A stretch of 64,000 nt of DNA from Nocardiopsis endophytica. Lineage in GTDB: Bacteria > Actinomycetota > Actinomycetes > Streptosporangiales > Streptosporangiaceae. Below are positions 49,961-59,150 of this stretch, piece after piece. The notes beneath the pieces were generated by a model that ran no database searches, had not been told where the DNA came from, and saw only the letters and a program-made list of their open reading frames with translations. The DNA lies in assembly GCF_027706725.1 (NCBI RefSeq), contig NZ_JAQFWQ010000013.1:24000-87999 (forward strand). Direction: 5' to 3'. The position numbers and the translations under genes were made by a program. Positions within the stretch are counted from its first letter, which is position 1. Each line of letters starts with the position of its first letter.

Positions 49961-52200
49961 ACCAGTGCACCGACCCCGCGTGCGGCGGAGCCGTCGAGGA
50001 CGGGTTCTGCTCGGTGTGCGGCCTCGCGCCCGCGCCGACGCCCGAGCCCGCCCGGTCGCCGACGCCCTCGCCCACCCCCTCGCCCTCGCACCCCTCCCCG
50101 CGCGGCGTCTCGGCCCCCTCCGGCCGGGTGAGCCGCCGCTCCGGATCCAGCCGCCGCGGCATGCTCGGCCTGGGCATGGTCCAGGTGCCGCCGGTGCCCT
50201 ACCGCGACCCCGCCACCGCCGTCATGGCCGACCCCGCCGTCGCGGAGAAGAACCGGTTCTGCGGCGGCTGCGGGGAGAAGGTGGGGCGCTCCCGCAACGG
50301 CCGCCCCGGCCGCACCGAGGGCTACTGCCCCTCCTGCGGCACCGAGTACTCCTTCGTCCCCAAGCTCCGCAAGGGCGACCTGGTGGCCGGGCAGTACGAG
50401 GTGCTGGGCTGCCTGGCCCACGGCGGGCTGGGGTGGATCTACCTGGCCCGCGACCACAACGTCAGCGACCGCTGGGTGGTGCTCAAGGGCCTGCTCAACA
50501 GCGGCGACGCCGAGGCGCACAAGACCGCCGCCGCCGAGCGCTCCTTCCTCGCCGAGGTCGAGCACCCCAACATCGTCAAGATCTACAACTTCGTGCAGCA
50601 CCCCGACCCGGGCACGGGCGTCCCCGCCGGGCACATCGTCATGGAGTACGTCGGCGGCAAGTCCCTGCGCGACCTGATCGCCGAGCGGCGGCGGCGCGAC
50701 GGCGAGGCCTCCGGCCTGCCCGTGTCCCAGGTCATCGCCTACGCCCTGGAGGTGCTGCGGGCGCTGGGCTACCTGCACGGCAAGGGCCTGCTCTACTGCG
50801 ACTTCAAACCCGACAACGTCATCCAGAGCGAGGAGCAGATCAAGCTCATCGACCTGGGCGGGGTGCGCCGCGCCGAGGACGCCCTCACCCCCGTCTACAC
50901 CACCCCCGGCTACCGGGTGCCCGAGCGGGAGCTGCGCGAGCTGGGCCCCACCGTCAGCTCCGACCTGTACACGGTGGGCCGGACCATGGCGGTGCTCAGC
51001 TGCCGGTTCAGCTTCGGCAAGCGGCACCCGCACACCCTGCCCGACCCCGCCGAGGCGCCGGTCCTGGCCGAGTACGAGTCCTACCGCCGGTTCCTGGAGC
51101 GGGCCACCCACATCGAGCCCGACGCGCGCTTCCACGACGCCGCCGACATGTCCGAGCAGCTCACCGGCGTGCTGCGGGAGGTGCTGTCCAAGGACGAGGG
51201 CGGGCCCCACCCCGGCCCCTCCGCGCTCTTCGGCCCCGAGCGGTTCCTCGCCCGCGCCGCGGGCGCCGCCGCCTCCGCCGACCCCGACCTGCTGCTGCGC
51301 CGCCCCGAGCCGGCCGAGACCGTCGCCGTCCTGCCCACGCCCCTGGTCGACCCCGCCGACCCGGCGGCCGGCCTGCTCGGCGGCCTGTCCGCGGTCCGCC
51401 CCGAGGAGCTCGCCGCGACCCTGCGGGCGGCGCCGTCCCCCAGCCCGGAGACCCGCCTGATGCTCGCCCGCGCCCTCATCCTCGCCGGGCGCGGCGAGGA
51501 GGCCGGGACCGTTCTGGAGGAGTTCGAGTCCCAGATGCCGGGGGACTGGCGCACCTACTGGTACCTCGCCCTCAGGGCGCTGGGCGCCGGGGACGTCGAC
51601 GGCGCCCGGGAGCGCTTCGACGAGCTCTACTCCCACCTGCCCGGCGAGGCCGCCCCCAAGCTCGGCCTGGCCGCCGCCCTGGAGGCCGCCGGCCGCCCCG
51701 GGGAGGCCGAGGAGCGCCTGGAGGCCGTGTGGAGGACCGACCGCACCTACGTCAGCGCCGCCTTCGCGCTGGCCCGCATCCGCCTGGGGCGCGGTGAGCG
51801 CGGCGCCGCGGTGGACGTCCTCGACAGCGTCCCCGAGCTGTCCAGCCTGCACGTCGCCGCGCAGACCGCGGCCGTCGGCGCCCAGATCGGCGGCCGCCCC
51901 GCCGACCTGTCCGCCGCAGAGCTGGTCGCGGCCGGGGCGCGGCTGGAACGGGCCGCCGGGCAGGGGGCGGCCACCCACCGGCTGCGCGCCCGGGTGCTGG
52001 AGGCCGCCCTCGAACGGCTGCTGGACGGCGGCGCGCCCGAGCCCGGCACCGAGCTGCTGGGCGCCCCCATGGACGAGCAGGGGCTGCGCGGCAACCTCGA
52101 GCGCACCTACCGGGCGCTGGCCCGCACCGCGCTCGACCCGGACCGGCGGCGCGCCTTCGTCGACCGGGCCAACGCGCGCCGGGTGAGGACGTGGACATGA
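49957..52200 (+). CDS. pknG: PknG-like serine/threonine protein kinase
   Basis: 747 residues. Order: an extra N-terminal zinc finger (CTDPACGG ... CSVCG); a Pro/Ser linker; the rubredoxin-like metal site of PknG (CGGCG ... CPSCG); a kinase domain with AHGGLGWIYLA, Lys177, CDFKPDN (Asp282, Lys284; non-RD loop) and DLGG replacing DFG; and a C-terminal TPR domain. PknG controls glutamate/2-oxoglutarate metabolism by phosphorylating FHA proteins. Here an FHA protein, PP2C phosphatase, GlnX and GlnH are encoded downstream. Start coupled by ATGA. Confidence 0.92.
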   Translation: MNQCTDPACGGAVEDGFCSVCGLAPAPTPEPARSPTPSPTPSPSHPSPRGVSAPSGRVSRRSGSSRRGMLGLGMVQVPPVPYRDPATAVMADPAVAEKNRFCGGCGEKVGRSRNGRPGRTEGYCPSCGTEYSFVPKLRKGDLVAGQYEVLGCLAHGGLGWIYLARDHNVSDRWVVLKGLLNSGDAEAHKTAAAERSFLAEVEHPNIVKIYNFVQHPDPGTGVPAGHIVMEYVGGKSLRDLIAERRRRDGEASGLPVSQVIAYALEVLRALGYLHGKGLLYCDFKPDNVIQSEEQIKLIDLGGVRRAEDALTPVYTTPGYRVPERELRELGPTVSSDLYTVGRTMAVLSCRFSFGKRHPHTLPDPAEAPVLAEYESYRRFLERATHIEPDARFHDAADMSEQLTGVLREVLSKDEGGPHPGPSALFGPERFLARAAGAAASADPDLLLRRPEPAETVAVLPTPLVDPADPAAGLLGGLSAVRPEELAATLRAAPSPSPETRLMLARALILAGRGEEAGTVLEEFESQMPGDWRTYWYLALRALGAGDVDGARERFDELYSHLPGEAAPKLGLAAALEAAGRPGEAEERLEAVWRTDRTYVSAAFALARIRLGRGERGAAVDVLDSVPELSSLHVAAQTAAVGAQIGGRPADLSAAELVAAGARLERAAGQGAATHRLRARVLEAALERLLDGGAPEPGTELLGAPMDEQGLRGNLERTYRALARTALDPDRRRAFVDRANARRVRTWT

Positions 52201-52213
52201 CGGGGGGTGGGCG

Positions 52214-53095
52214 GTGCTGACGACCTGTCCGGCCTGCGCCGATCCGATCGGCGGGGGCGACGACTACTGCGAGAACTGCGGGCTGCGCCTGACACCGGTG
52301 CCCAGCGAGGACACCGGCGGCGGGCGCGACCGGGTCGAGGCCGATCTCGGCCCGCTCGCCGGGATCAGCGACATCGGCCTGCGCCACCACCGCAACGAGG
52401 ACGCCATGGCGCTGCTGACCCCCGGCGCCCGCTCGCCCGCCCTGGTCGGCGTGGTGTGCGACGGGGTGTCCTCCGCACCGCGCTCCGACGACGCCGCCCT
52501 CGTCGCCGCGGAGACCGGCGCCGCCGAGACCGCCCGCGCGCTGCGCGAGGGCGCCCCCGCCAACGAGGCGGCGGCCACCGGGATGACGCGGGCCGCCGGC
52601 GCGGTGGCCGCGCTCGCCGACGCCGCCGGGGCCCCGGCCTGCACCTACGTGGCGGCGTGCATGCCCGAAGGCGGTGGGCCGGTCACCGTCGCCTGGATCG
52701 GCGACAGCCGCGCCTACTGGATCCCCGGCGCCGGGGCGCCCGGGCCGGCACGGCTGCTCACCCGGGACGACTCCTGGAGCGCGGCCATGGTCGAGGGCGG
52801 GGTGCTCAGCGAGGAGGAGGCCGAGAACTCCCTGTACGCGCACGCCATCACCGCCTGGCTGGGCGCCGACTCGGGCGAGGTGGAGGGGCACGTGGCCACC
52901 GTCGCCCTCCAGGGCCCCGGGGCCGTCGTGCTGTGCACCGACGGGCTGTGGAACTACGCCTCCGCCGCCGAGGACCTCGCCGCGCTCCTGCCGGGCGCCG
53001 AGCGGGACCCGGCCGCGGCGGCGCGGACGGCGGTGGAGGCGGCACTGGAGGCGGGCGGGCGCGACAACGTGACGGTGGTGGTGATGGCCGTATGA
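52214..53095 (+). CDS. PP2C-family Ser/Thr phosphatase with zinc-ribbon N-terminus
   Basis: 293 residues from GTG 52214, 13 bp after pknG. A zinc ribbon (CPACADP ... CENCG) precedes a PP2C domain: RHHRNEDAMALL, GVVCDGVSSA (metal Asp), WIGDSRAYW, LCTDGLWNY and RDNVTVVV. It should reverse kinase action in the same locus. The stop overlaps the VWA gene start (ATGA). Confidence 0.9.
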   Translation: MLTTCPACADPIGGGDDYCENCGLRLTPVPSEDTGGGRDRVEADLGPLAGISDIGLRHHRNEDAMALLTPGARSPALVGVVCDGVSSAPRSDDAALVAAETGAAETARALREGAPANEAAATGMTRAAGAVAALADAAGAPACTYVAACMPEGGGPVTVAWIGDSRAYWIPGAGAPGPARLLTRDDSWSAAMVEGGVLSEEEAENSLYAHAITAWLGADSGEVEGHVATVALQGPGAVVLCTDGLWNYASAAEDLAALLPGAERDPAAAARTAVEAALEAGGRDNVTVVVMAV

Positions 53096-54411
53096 GCACA
53101 GGATTCCGGGTCGACGTGGACCAGAACCCCTACCTGCCGCTGGGCGGGACGGAGGTCCACGCCGTGATCACGATCGCCTCGAAGGCCGGTGCCGCGTCCG
53201 TGGCCCCCGCCTCCGCCCCCGCCGCGGCGGAGGTCGTCATCGTCGACACCTCGGGGTCCATGTACGGGGAGAAGATCGTCGCGGCCAAGCGCGCGGCCCG
53301 CGCCGCCGTGGACACCCTCCGGGACGGGGTGTACTTCGGCATCGTGAGCGGGACCGGGATCGCGCGCATGGTCTACCCGCCCGGCAAGGCGCTCGTGCCC
53401 GCCGACGACCGCACGCGCGCCGAGGCGCGCGCCGCCATCGGGGGCCTGGACGCCGACGGCGGCACCCGCATGGGCACCTGGCTCGCCCTGGCCTCGGAGC
53501 TGTTCGACCCCTTCGAGGAGGGCGCCCTCAGGCACGCCATCCTCCTCACCGACGGGCAGAACAACGAGACCCCCGAGCACTTCGAGGCCGTGCTCCAGCG
53601 GTGCGCCGGCAGGTTCGTGTGCGACTGCCGCGGGGTGGGCACCGACTGGCAGGTCGAGGAGATGCGGCGGCTGTCCTCGGCCCTCCTGGGCGACGTCGGC
53701 ATCATCCGCAGCCCCGACAGGATGGCCGAGGACTTCCGCCGCATGACCGCGCGCGCCATGGGCAAGTCCACGGCCGACGTGGCGCTGCGGCTGTGGACGC
53801 CCAAGGCGGCCGAGGTGCGCTTCCTCAAGCAGGTCGCCCCCTCGGTGGAGGACCTGACCGCGCGCGGCACCGAGAGCGGGCCGCAGAGCCGCGACTACCC
53901 CCTCGGCTCGTGGGGACAGGAGAGTCGTGAGTACCACCTGTGCGTGCGCGTCCCCGCCGGCGAGCCCGGGCGGCAGATGCGCGCGGGCTGGGTCAAACTC
54001 GTCGCCCCCGCCGCGGACACGGAGGTGCTGGCCGCCGGCAACGTCCTCGCCGAATGGACCGAGGACGAGGCGCGCGCCACCGAGATCAACGCGCGGGTGG
54101 CCCACTACACCGGCCAGGCCGAGCTGTCCCGCGCCATCCAGGACGGGCTGCGGGCGCGCCGCGACGGCGACACCGAGACCGCCACCGCGCGCCTGGGCCG
54201 GGCGGTGGCCCTCGCCCACGAGGGCGGCAACGAGGTCACCGCCGAGCTGCTGCGCCGGGTCGTCGACGTCGTCGACCCGGCGACCGGCACCGTCCACCTC
54301 CGACCGGCCGTGGACAAGGCCGACGAGATGACCCTGGACACCTACTCGACCAGGACCGTCCGGACCCGCGGGCGCGGGGGCGGCGCCGCCCCCGGCACCG
54401 GCGGCGACTGA
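53092..54411 (+). CDS. VWA-domain protein
   Basis: 439 residues. A von Willebrand factor A domain with the MIDAS motif DTSGS starting at Asp52 (VVIVDTSGSMYGEKI) and LLTDGQNNE, followed by a beta-rich region and a helical C-terminal part ending in a Gly-rich tail. VWA proteins act as metal-dependent adaptors. Coupled to the phosphatase by ATGA, it probably assembles the kinase-phosphatase complex. Confidence 0.85.
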   Translation: MSTGFRVDVDQNPYLPLGGTEVHAVITIASKAGAASVAPASAPAAAEVVIVDTSGSMYGEKIVAAKRAARAAVDTLRDGVYFGIVSGTGIARMVYPPGKALVPADDRTRAEARAAIGGLDADGGTRMGTWLALASELFDPFEEGALRHAILLTDGQNNETPEHFEAVLQRCAGRFVCDCRGVGTDWQVEEMRRLSSALLGDVGIIRSPDRMAEDFRRMTARAMGKSTADVALRLWTPKAAEVRFLKQVAPSVEDLTARGTESGPQSRDYPLGSWGQESREYHLCVRVPAGEPGRQMRAGWVKLVAPAADTEVLAAGNVLAEWTEDEARATEINARVAHYTGQAELSRAIQDGLRARRDGDTETATARLGRAVALAHEGGNEVTAELLRRVVDVVDPATGTVHLRPAVDKADEMTLDTYSTRTVRTRGRGGGAAPGTGGD

Positions 54412-54429
54412 CCGAGGAAGGACCGCCCC

Positions 54430-55107
54430 ATGGCCAGATGCCCCGCCGGGCACGACTCGGCGGCGCAGGACTACTGCGACGTGTGCGGCGTCCGCATGGA
54501 CGCGCGCGGACCCGGGCGGGTCCCCCAGCCCTGCCCGAACTGCGCCACGCCGCGCACCGGCCGCTTCTGCGAGGAGTGCGGCCACGACTTCGCCCTCGGC
54601 GACACCACCCAGCCCGGGAGCCTGCGCACGTCCGTACCCCCGCGCGGGCGCCGCACCGGCCCCGCGTCCGCGCCCTCGGCGCCCACCTCCATGCCGGGGC
54701 TGTGGCGGGCCGTCGTCACCGCAGACCCGGCCGTCTACCAGGCCATGGCCGACCGGGGGATGCTCGACCCCGAGGAGCTCGCCTTCCCCTTCCCCGCGCG
54801 CACCCAGGTGCGGCGGGTGCCGCTCAACAAGCCCGAGGTGCACATCGGGCGGCGGAGCCAGCGCCGGGGCATCCTGCCCGAGATCGACCTGGGCGGGCCG
54901 CCGGAGGACGTGGCGGTCTCGCACCGGCACGCCGTCCTGCTGGCCCGTCCCGGGGGCGCCTGGGTCATCGTCGACCTCGGGGCCACCAACGGCACGACCA
55001 TCAACGGCACCGACGACCCCATCACCCCGCACCACGAGTACGAGGTCCGGGACGGGGACCGGGTCTACGTGGGCGCGTGGACCGTCATCACGCTCCAGAA
55101 AGGGTGA
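54430..55107 (+). CDS. Zinc-ribbon/FHA-domain protein
   Basis: 225 residues. Two CxxC zinc ribbons at the N-terminus (CDVCG, CPNC, CEECG). The C-terminal FHA domain has VHIGRRS, VSHRHAVL and DLGATNGTTING, the phosphothreonine-binding set. By analogy to GarA/OdhI of mycobacteria and corynebacteria, it is the likely target or partner of the PknG-like kinase, though those proteins carry a TxxE/TQ phosphosite that I cannot locate with certainty here. Confidence 0.88.
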   Translation: MARCPAGHDSAAQDYCDVCGVRMDARGPGRVPQPCPNCATPRTGRFCEECGHDFALGDTTQPGSLRTSVPPRGRRTGPASAPSAPTSMPGLWRAVVTADPAVYQAMADRGMLDPEELAFPFPARTQVRRVPLNKPEVHIGRRSQRRGILPEIDLGGPPEDVAVSHRHAVLLARPGGAWVIVDLGATNGTTINGTDDPITPHHEYEVRDGDRVYVGAWTVITLQKG

Positions 55108-55113
55108 TCGGGA

Positions 55114-56496
55114 ATGCGCCTGCCCGGCCTCCGGCGGCTCCGGCCCGCCACCACCCCGGGGCGGCTGCGCCGGTCGGCGGCCGCCTCCCTGGCCGCCGTC
55201 GGGCTGCTGTTCGCCGCGGCGGCGGTCGGCACGGCGCACGCCCGCGAGGGCTTCGCCGTCATCGGGCACGGCGCCGGGGCCAAGGTCGCGGCCTCCGGCG
55301 ACCTGTACTACGCGCTCAGCGACATGGACGCCCAGACCGCCAACATGCTGCTGGTCTGGCAGCGCAGCGAGGAGGACGCCGACCGCGCCCAGCGGGCCTA
55401 CGACGCGCGGCGCGACGACGCCGGGCGCGCCGTCGTCCAGGCCGCCCAGCTCGCCGAGGGCGACCGCGCCGAGGAGCGCAACGTCCGCGAGGTCGTCCGC
55501 GGCCTGGTGGCCTACCAGCGCCTCGTCACCGAGGCCCGGGTGCTGGCCGAGCAGGACGACGACCCCGACCCGCCCGAGGAGGCCGTGGAGCTCTACCGCG
55601 AGGCCACCGACCTCATGCGGCTGGAGCTGCTCCCCAAGGCCTACAACCTCACCCTGGACAGCGGGGCCACCGTGCGCGCCACCTACGAGGACAAGCGCGC
55701 GTCGGTGCTGCTGTGGGCCGGGCTCACCGGCGGCGCCGGCCTGCTCGCCGTCGCCGCACTGCTGTGGACCCACCACGAGGCGGCCGCGCGCTTCAGACGC
55801 ATCCTCAACCCCGCCGTCGCCGCCGCGGTGGTCGGCGCGCTGGTGCTCACCGCCGCCGCCGCGGGGATGCTGGTCCTCCAGGCCGAGCGCATGCGCCAGG
55901 CCAAGGAGGAGGGCCTGGACCCGCTGCTCGCCCTGTCGCGGGTGAGGGCCGTGTGCACCGGCATGAACGGCGACCAGAGCCGCTTCCTGCTGGACCGCGA
56001 GGGCGCCGACACCTACGAGCAGGTGTACCTGCAGAACGCGCGCTCCCTGCTGTACGTGGAGGGCGACGACCTGGGGGACTACTACGACGGCGTGGACCGG
56101 GCGGTCGGCGAGTACCCCAAGGGCGACGGCATGCTCGGCATCCTCGGCCGGGAGGCCGGCGAACTCGCCGAACAGGGGCGCTCCGGCGAGGTCGACGAGG
56201 TGCTGCGGGCCTACCGCGCGTTCACCCGGGCCGACTGGGAGCTGCGCCGCACCGCCGCCGAAGAGGGGCCGGGCGACGCCGTCGAGGTGCGCGTGGGCGA
56301 GGTGCAGAGCGCCTATGAGGAGTTCGACGCGGCCGTCGTGGAGCTCAAGGACACCCACGGGCGCAACTACGAAGAGGCCGTCCGGGCCGGGGACCGCGGG
56401 CTCACCGGATGGGACCGGGGCCTTCCCGCGGCGGCCCTGGCCCTGGCGGTGCTGGTCGTCGTCGGGATCTACCCCCGCCTGGCGGAGTACCGATGA
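55114..56496 (+). CDS. glnX: GlnX-like membrane sensor protein
   Basis: 460 residues, 6 bp after the FHA gene. Four membrane helices: near the N-terminus (SAAASLAAVGLLFAAAAVGT), two in the middle (about residues 195-265) and one near the C-terminus (ALALAVLVVVGIYPRLAEYR). The two external segments are helical. This is the topology of GlnX, which passes the glutamate/aspartate signal from GlnH to PknG in mycobacteria. Followed by glnH. Confidence 0.8.
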   Translation: MRLPGLRRLRPATTPGRLRRSAAASLAAVGLLFAAAAVGTAHAREGFAVIGHGAGAKVAASGDLYYALSDMDAQTANMLLVWQRSEEDADRAQRAYDARRDDAGRAVVQAAQLAEGDRAEERNVREVVRGLVAYQRLVTEARVLAEQDDDPDPPEEAVELYREATDLMRLELLPKAYNLTLDSGATVRATYEDKRASVLLWAGLTGGAGLLAVAALLWTHHEAAARFRRILNPAVAAAVVGALVLTAAAAGMLVLQAERMRQAKEEGLDPLLALSRVRAVCTGMNGDQSRFLLDREGADTYEQVYLQNARSLLYVEGDDLGDYYDGVDRAVGEYPKGDGMLGILGREAGELAEQGRSGEVDEVLRAYRAFTRADWELRRTAAEEGPGDAVEVRVGEVQSAYEEFDAAVVELKDTHGRNYEEAVRAGDRGLTGWDRGLPAAALALAVLVVVGIYPRLAEYR

Positions 56497-56506
56497 GGAG
56501 GCACCG

Positions 56507-57331
56507 ATGAAGAGGACGGCCGCGCTGCTGCTCGCCCTCGCGACCGCGCCCGCCGCCGCCGGGTGCTCGGCGGCCCTGGGCGCTCCGGAGTCGGTCACCG
56601 GCGCCGACACCCTGGTGATCGGGGTCAAACCGGACCAGCCCGGCCTGGGGCTGCGCACCGGCGAGGGCCGGTTCGAGGGCTTCGACGTGGACGTGGCGCT
56701 GTACGTCGCCGAGCACCTGGGCGTGGCCGAGGAGGACGTGGAGTTCAAGGCCGTCACCTCGGCCCAGCGCGAGGACGTGCTCGAGTCCGGGGACGTGGAC
56801 CTGGTGTTCGCCACCTACTCCATCACCGAGGAGCGCAAGAGCGTTGTCGGGTTCGGTGGGCCCTACTACGTCGCCCACCAGGACATCCTGGTGCGCGCGG
56901 ACGAGGAGGACGTGGAGGGCGTGCGCGACCTCGAAGGGCGCACCCTGTGCCAGGGCGAGGGGTCGAACTCGGCCGACCGGGTCATCGAGGAGAAGGGGAT
57001 CGACGCGCGGCTGCACGAGGAGCCCGCCTACGGCGACTGCATCGCCCCGCTGCTGGACGGGGAGGTGGACGCCGTCACCACCGACGACCTCATCCTCGCC
57101 GGGTACCTGGCCCAGGAGCCCGAGGGGCTGCGCCTGGTGAACGCCCCCTTCACCGACGAGCAGTACGGGGTGGGCATCGCCCTGGAGGACGTCGCCGGGT
57201 GCGAGGAGGTCAACCGGGCGCTCACCCTGATGTACCAGGACGGCACCGCCGAGGAGCTGCTCGACCGCTGGTTCGGCGAGACCGGACTGGACCTGGTCAC
57301 GAGCGTCCCCCAGTTCGTGGGGTGCGGCTGA
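56507..57331 (+). CDS. glnH: GlnH-like amino acid-binding lipoprotein
   Basis: 274 residues from ATG 56507 (GAGGAGG upstream). Signal peptide with lipobox AAGC (Cys20), then a type II periplasmic binding fold (FEGFDVDVALYVAEHLGV, DVDLVFATYSITEERK, GEGSNSADRVIEEKG). No ABC permease or ATPase genes are next to it, so it is likely a sensor for glutamate or aspartate acting through GlnX, rather than an importer subunit. It overlaps the convergent permease gene by 35 bp. Confidence 0.88.
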   Translation: MKRTAALLLALATAPAAAGCSAALGAPESVTGADTLVIGVKPDQPGLGLRTGEGRFEGFDVDVALYVAEHLGVAEEDVEFKAVTSAQREDVLESGDVDLVFATYSITEERKSVVGFGGPYYVAHQDILVRADEEDVEGVRDLEGRTLCQGEGSNSADRVIEEKGIDARLHEEPAYGDCIAPLLDGEVDAVTTDDLILAGYLAQEPEGLRLVNAPFTDEQYGVGIALEDVAGCEEVNRALTLMYQDGTAEELLDRWFGETGLDLVTSVPQFVGCG

Positions 57332-58610
57332 CCCGGCGCGAGCGCAGCGCCCACACCCCCGCCCCGGCGGACAGCAGCGCGGCGCAGTAGGCCAGCTGCC
57401 AGGGGCCGAAGGAGAACACCGCCACCCCGCCCAGCACCGCCGTGACCGCGATCCCGAACACCCGGTGCCCGCCCCGGAACAGGCGGGCGTAGGCCGCGGC
57501 GCACACCAGGTACATCAGGAAGAAGTTCTGCCCGGCGATGGTGAGCAGCTCGGCCAGAGACAGCAGGCCCGTCCCGTTCGCGGCCAGCACGGCCAGGAAC
57601 CCGGCCAGCGCGGCGGCCACCGCGCGGCGCGGCTGGGCCGAGCCGCCCAGGTGCGCGAGCGGGCGCGGCAGCAGCCCCTCCCGGGCGCTCGACATGACCA
57701 GGCGGGAGGCGCCCCACACCGCGCCGATCAGGTTGGCCGCGATGATCACCACGCCCAGCACCGCCACCACCCCGGCCGCGCCGGGCGAGACCGCCTCGGC
57801 GACCAGGGCGCCCACCGGCGCCGCCAGCGCGTCGGCGTCGTCCCGCGCCAGCAGGGTCTGCACGCCCAGCGCGAGCAGCAGGTACATCACGACGACGATG
57901 ACGAAGCTGATCACCACCACGCGCGGGAAGTCGCGCTCGGGGTCGGCGTACTCCTCGGTGGTGAAGGAGAGCATCTCCCAGCCGGTGAAGGCGAAGAAGA
58001 CGGCGCCGATCACCAGGACCCCGGTGACCACCGCCCCCGGCTCCAGCGGCGGCAGGTGCCGCACCGGCTCCCCGGAGCCGACCGCCAGCACCCCGATGAC
58101 CAGCAGCATCACCGTCAGCACCAGGGCCAGGACCACCTGCACCCGGGTGGACAGGCTCACCCCGGCGGCCACCACCCCGGCCGCGCCGGCCAGCAGCGCC
58201 GCCGCCGCGGCCGTCGCCGGGACCGCCTGCAGGCCGGGCAGCGCCGTCAGGTAGTTCGCCCCGGTCAGCGCGATCGCCGGGATGCCCAGCCCGAAGGTGC
58301 CCAGCGCCAGCACCTCCATCCCGGCCGCCGCGTGCCGCCCGAACGCGGCCTGGGCGAACCCGGCCACCCCGCCGGCGCCCGGGTGGGCGGCGCCGAGCCG
58401 GGCGAAGACGATGAGCAGCGGGACGGCGGCGGCCGAGGCCGCGATCCAGGTGTACAGCGCCGCCTCGCCCACCCGGCCGTAGACGATGCCGGGCAGCACC
58501 AGGGCGCCGCTGCCGACCACGACGGTGATGGCCAGCGCCACCGCACCGGGCAGGCGGAGGTGGCCGCGGAGCCGGCCGGCCTCGGCCGGCGGGTCCTGGG
58601 TGCTGCTCAC
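57297..58610 (-). CDS. APC-family amino acid permease
   Basis: 437 residues with about 12 hydrophobic helices. The N-terminal GAVALAITVVVGSGALVLPG and TGWEMLSFTTEEYADPERDF are APC superfamily signatures. It exchanges or imports an amino acid or derivative. Transcribed in the same direction as the cupin and YqcI/YcgG genes, 165 bp downstream of the cupin with a large nested hairpin between. Its substrate may be that of the adjacent enzyme. Confidence 0.88.
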   Translation of the reverse strand: MSSTQDPPAEAGRLRGHLRLPGAVALAITVVVGSGALVLPGIVYGRVGEAALYTWIAASAAAVPLLIVFARLGAAHPGAGGVAGFAQAAFGRHAAAGMEVLALGTFGLGIPAIALTGANYLTALPGLQAVPATAAAAALLAGAAGVVAAGVSLSTRVQVVLALVLTVMLLVIGVLAVGSGEPVRHLPPLEPGAVVTGVLVIGAVFFAFTGWEMLSFTTEEYADPERDFPRVVVISFVIVVVMYLLLALGVQTLLARDDADALAAPVGALVAEAVSPGAAGVVAVLGVVIIAANLIGAVWGASRLVMSSAREGLLPRPLAHLGGSAQPRRAVAAALAGFLAVLAANGTGLLSLAELLTIAGQNFFLMYLVCAAAYARLFRGGHRVFGIAVTAVLGGVAVFSFGPWQLAYCAALLSAGAGVWALRSRRVSRTPRTGGRS

Positions 58611-58648
58611 GTGGGTCCTTTCCGTGGGGCGTCCGTGGAAGGAGAAGA

Positions 58649-58730
58649 GGCGGGTCCGCGCGGGCGGCGCACAGCGGGCACGGGGGCCGCCCGCCGTGCG
58701 CCGGGCCGGGGTGTTCCGCGCGGACCCGCC
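58649..58730. repeat. Large nested hairpin between cupin and permease genes
   Basis: Outer perfect 14-bp arms (GGCGGGTCCGCGCG at 58649-58662, complement at 58717-58730) enclose inner arms 58666-58679 and 58689-58702 that match in 13 of 14 positions. On the mRNA it could act as an attenuator or a processing site between cupin and permease. Confidence 0.65.
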
Positions 58731-58775
58731 GGTCCGTGAGGGCCGGGTCGTGAAGGCCCGGCTGTGTGGGCCCGG

Positions 58776-59150
58776 CTATTCGAACTCGGGAACCGGCCGG
58801 GGGTGGTCGGAGCTGTCGAGGAAGGTGGTCACGGCGGTCCGGCCGCCCTCGGGGCTGATGATGTACACGGCGCCGTCGGCCCCGGCCACCGAGCCGTGCA
58901 CGGTCTCGGCGGGCAGCGCGATGTGCGTGCCGGACCGGCAGGCCCGCTGGTGGTAGCCCTCGCCGTCGATCCAGAACAGGAGAACCTTTCCGGAGACGAC
59001 GAACAGTTCCTCTTTCAAACTGTGGAAATGCCAGGAGTGGACTTTTCCGGGGCCGTCGTTCTGGAGTTCGATGCTGCCTTGCATGGGAAGGAGGTCGGAA
59101 ATCTCGCCGGGGATGGTCGGGGGAACGCGGTCGGAGAAACGGACGCTCAT
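58776..59150 (-). CDS. Small cupin protein
   Basis: 124 residues, a single cupin barrel. Metal-ligand motif 1 appears as HSWHFHSLKEELFVVSGKVL, motif 2 as ALPAETVHGSV. Likely a mononuclear metal enzyme or small-molecule binding protein. Its start overlaps the stop of the YqcI/YcgG gene (ATGA), so the two are made together and probably act in one pathway. Confidence 0.85.
   Translation of the reverse strand: MSVRFSDRVPPTIPGEISDLLPMQGSIELQNDGPGKVHSWHFHSLKEELFVVSGKVLLFWIDGEGYHQRACRSGTHIALPAETVHGSVAGADGAVYIISPEGGRTAVTTFLDSSDHPRPVPEFE

Noticed and set aside
52954..56814. 1286-residue minus-strand frame
   Set aside because: Antisense to the VWA, FHA, GlnX and GlnH genes, all of which carry recognisable domains.
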